NCBI GenBank assembly: GCA_052387115.1 | Contig: JBQTJM010000244.1 | Coordinates: 1-5,383, forward strand | DNA from: JACCXJ01 sp052387115 | GTDB taxonomy: Bacteria; Pseudomonadota; Gammaproteobacteria; JACCXJ01 | DNA: 5,383 nucleotides | Direction: 5' to 3' | In this document: piece by piece, positions 5,098 to 5,383 of the stretch | Position numbering within the stretch: the stretch's first letter is position 1 | How the letters are laid out: each line of letters starts with the position of its first letter | Notes under the pieces: generated by a model | What the model was told of the DNA's origin: nothing | Databases searched by the model: none | Seen by the model: the letters and a program-made list of their open reading frames with translations, nothing else | Translations under genes and position numbers: made by a program

Positions 5098-5127
5098 TTG
5101 ACGGGCCATTATCCTGCGGTTGATCAT
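5098..5127 (+). promoter_or_regulatory. Weak candidate promoter for rng
   Basis: TTGACG (5098-5103, 5 of 6) is followed after 18 bases by GATCAT (5122-5127, 4 of 6), about 28 bases before the rng ATG. The -35 is good and the -10 poor. No Shine-Dalgarno is evident before the ATG at 5155. Confidence 0.3.
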
Positions 5128-5154
5128 CCTGCGAACGCCGCCGCGTGTACGCCC

Positions 5155-5265
5155 ATGGCCGAAGAGCTCCTCGTCAACGTGACCCCCCACGAGACCCGCA
5201 TCGCGGTGGTCGAGAGCGGCGTCTTGCAGGCGATCATCATCGAACGGCACCGAAAAAAGGTATAG
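5155..5265 (+). pseudogene. rng: Ribonuclease G, N-terminal remnant
   Basis: The 36-codon frame MAEELLVNVTPHETRIAVVE continuing to GVLQAIIIERHRKKV matches the N-terminus of RNase G (E. coli begins M-T-A-E-L-L-V-N-V-T-P-S-E-T-R-V). RNase G is a cytoplasmic endoribonuclease of the RNase E/G family that helps mature 16S rRNA and degrade mRNA. A full protein is close to 490 residues, so the rest of the S1 domain and the whole catalytic part are missing. The natural sequence would continue R-R-G-I-V-G-N. Here AAAAAAGG-TATA would give K-K-G-I if one A were restored, so there is also a probable 1-base loss in an A6 run at 5252-5257. Similarity ends at about 5262, and the right-hand repeat starts at 5270. 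The gene therefore appears interrupted by that element. Confidence 0.82.
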
Positions 5266-5269
5266 GAAC

Positions 5270-5343
5270 TTCAAACGCCCTTTTTCGCTGGGAGGAAGAG
5301 TACGGATGGACCGGTGGGTTGTCAAGTACGCGAGCGGTCGGTC
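5270..5343 (+). repeat. Right copy of the inverted repeat, probable mobile-element edge
   Basis: This is the inverted counterpart of 1-75, beginning at TTCAAAcGCCCTTTTTCG and ending where the comparison reaches the window start. It holds AGGAAGAG at 5293-5300 and the ATG of the outward-reading ORF. It begins just after the point where RNase G similarity is lost. Because the left copy is cut at the window start, similarity may continue beyond 5343. Confidence 0.85.
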
Positions 5344-5383
5344 CAGGATCGGGGATTTGTCTGGCGATTCATCGGTCCGAGGC
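5306..5383 (+). CDS. 5' end of an unknown ORF (MDRWVVKYAS...), cut by window end
   Basis: ATG at 5306 opens a frame of 26 codons, MDRWVVKYASGRSRIGDLSG and on, still open at the window end. AGGAAGAG lies five bases before the ATG. The left repeat encodes the same start with L for R at position 3. Substitutions between copies downstream of the ATG leave the frame intact, and the single indel lies in the ribosome-binding spacer. I do not recognise the family. An element-encoded protein is inferred from the repeated boundary position. Confidence 0.4.
   Translation, partial: MDRWVVKYASGRSRIGDLSGDSSVRG

Noticed and set aside
5080..5325. 81-codon minus-strand ORF over the rng remnant and right repeat
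   Set aside because: It is antisense to the RNase G N-terminus, and its start lies in the repeat, where the plus strand has a better supported ORF start.

Overview
The window looks like a high-GC proteobacterial chromosome segment, most likely gammaproteobacterial. The basis is a GlcD that closely resembles my recollection of the E. coli protein, plus an RNase G N-terminus of enterobacterial type. No rRNA, tRNA, CRISPR array or complete insertion sequence is visible. Several genes are fragments, so this is an accessory or decaying region rather than a tidy operon.

Layout. Positions 1-75 and 5270-5343 are about 89% identical inverted copies of one sequence. Each holds a Shine-Dalgarno and the first codons of the same unknown ORF (MD[L/R]WVVKYAS...) reading outward off the window. 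Immediately inside each copy lies a gene truncated at that boundary: a PIN toxin missing its N-terminus on the left, and RNase G (rng) missing everything after about 36 residues on the right. The simplest reading is two related mobile elements, or two copies of one, facing away from each other and bounding a 5.2-kb segment.

Inside, from left to right: the PIN toxin remnant (75-296, +); an intact DUF433 antitoxin (370-684, +) overlapping a DUF5615 PIN-like toxin cut off after about 38 residues (677-790, +); a RelE/HigB-like toxin scrap (796-879, -) fused tail to tail to it; glcD, the FAD subunit of glycolate oxidase, intact but without glcE or glcF (911-2377, -); a vapC N-terminal remnant (2451-2564, -) sharing an ATGA overlap with a frameshifted AbrB-type vapB (2561-2822, -) that still has a good promoter (2847-2875); an intergenic GC hairpin (2976-3008); and an intact exported protein with seven delta-60 repeats and nine RTX calcium-binding nonapeptides (3069-4823, -), preceded by an AAGGAG site, a hairpin-rich leader and a sigma70-like promoter. 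It is divergent from the rng remnant (5155-5265, +).

Functionally, three genes look complete: the DUF433 antitoxin, glcD and the delta-60/RTX protein. At least four toxin-antitoxin modules in different states of decay surround glcD. The main message is a small toxin-antitoxin graveyard between two outward-facing repeat copies, around an orphan glycolate oxidase subunit and a calcium-binding repeat protein.
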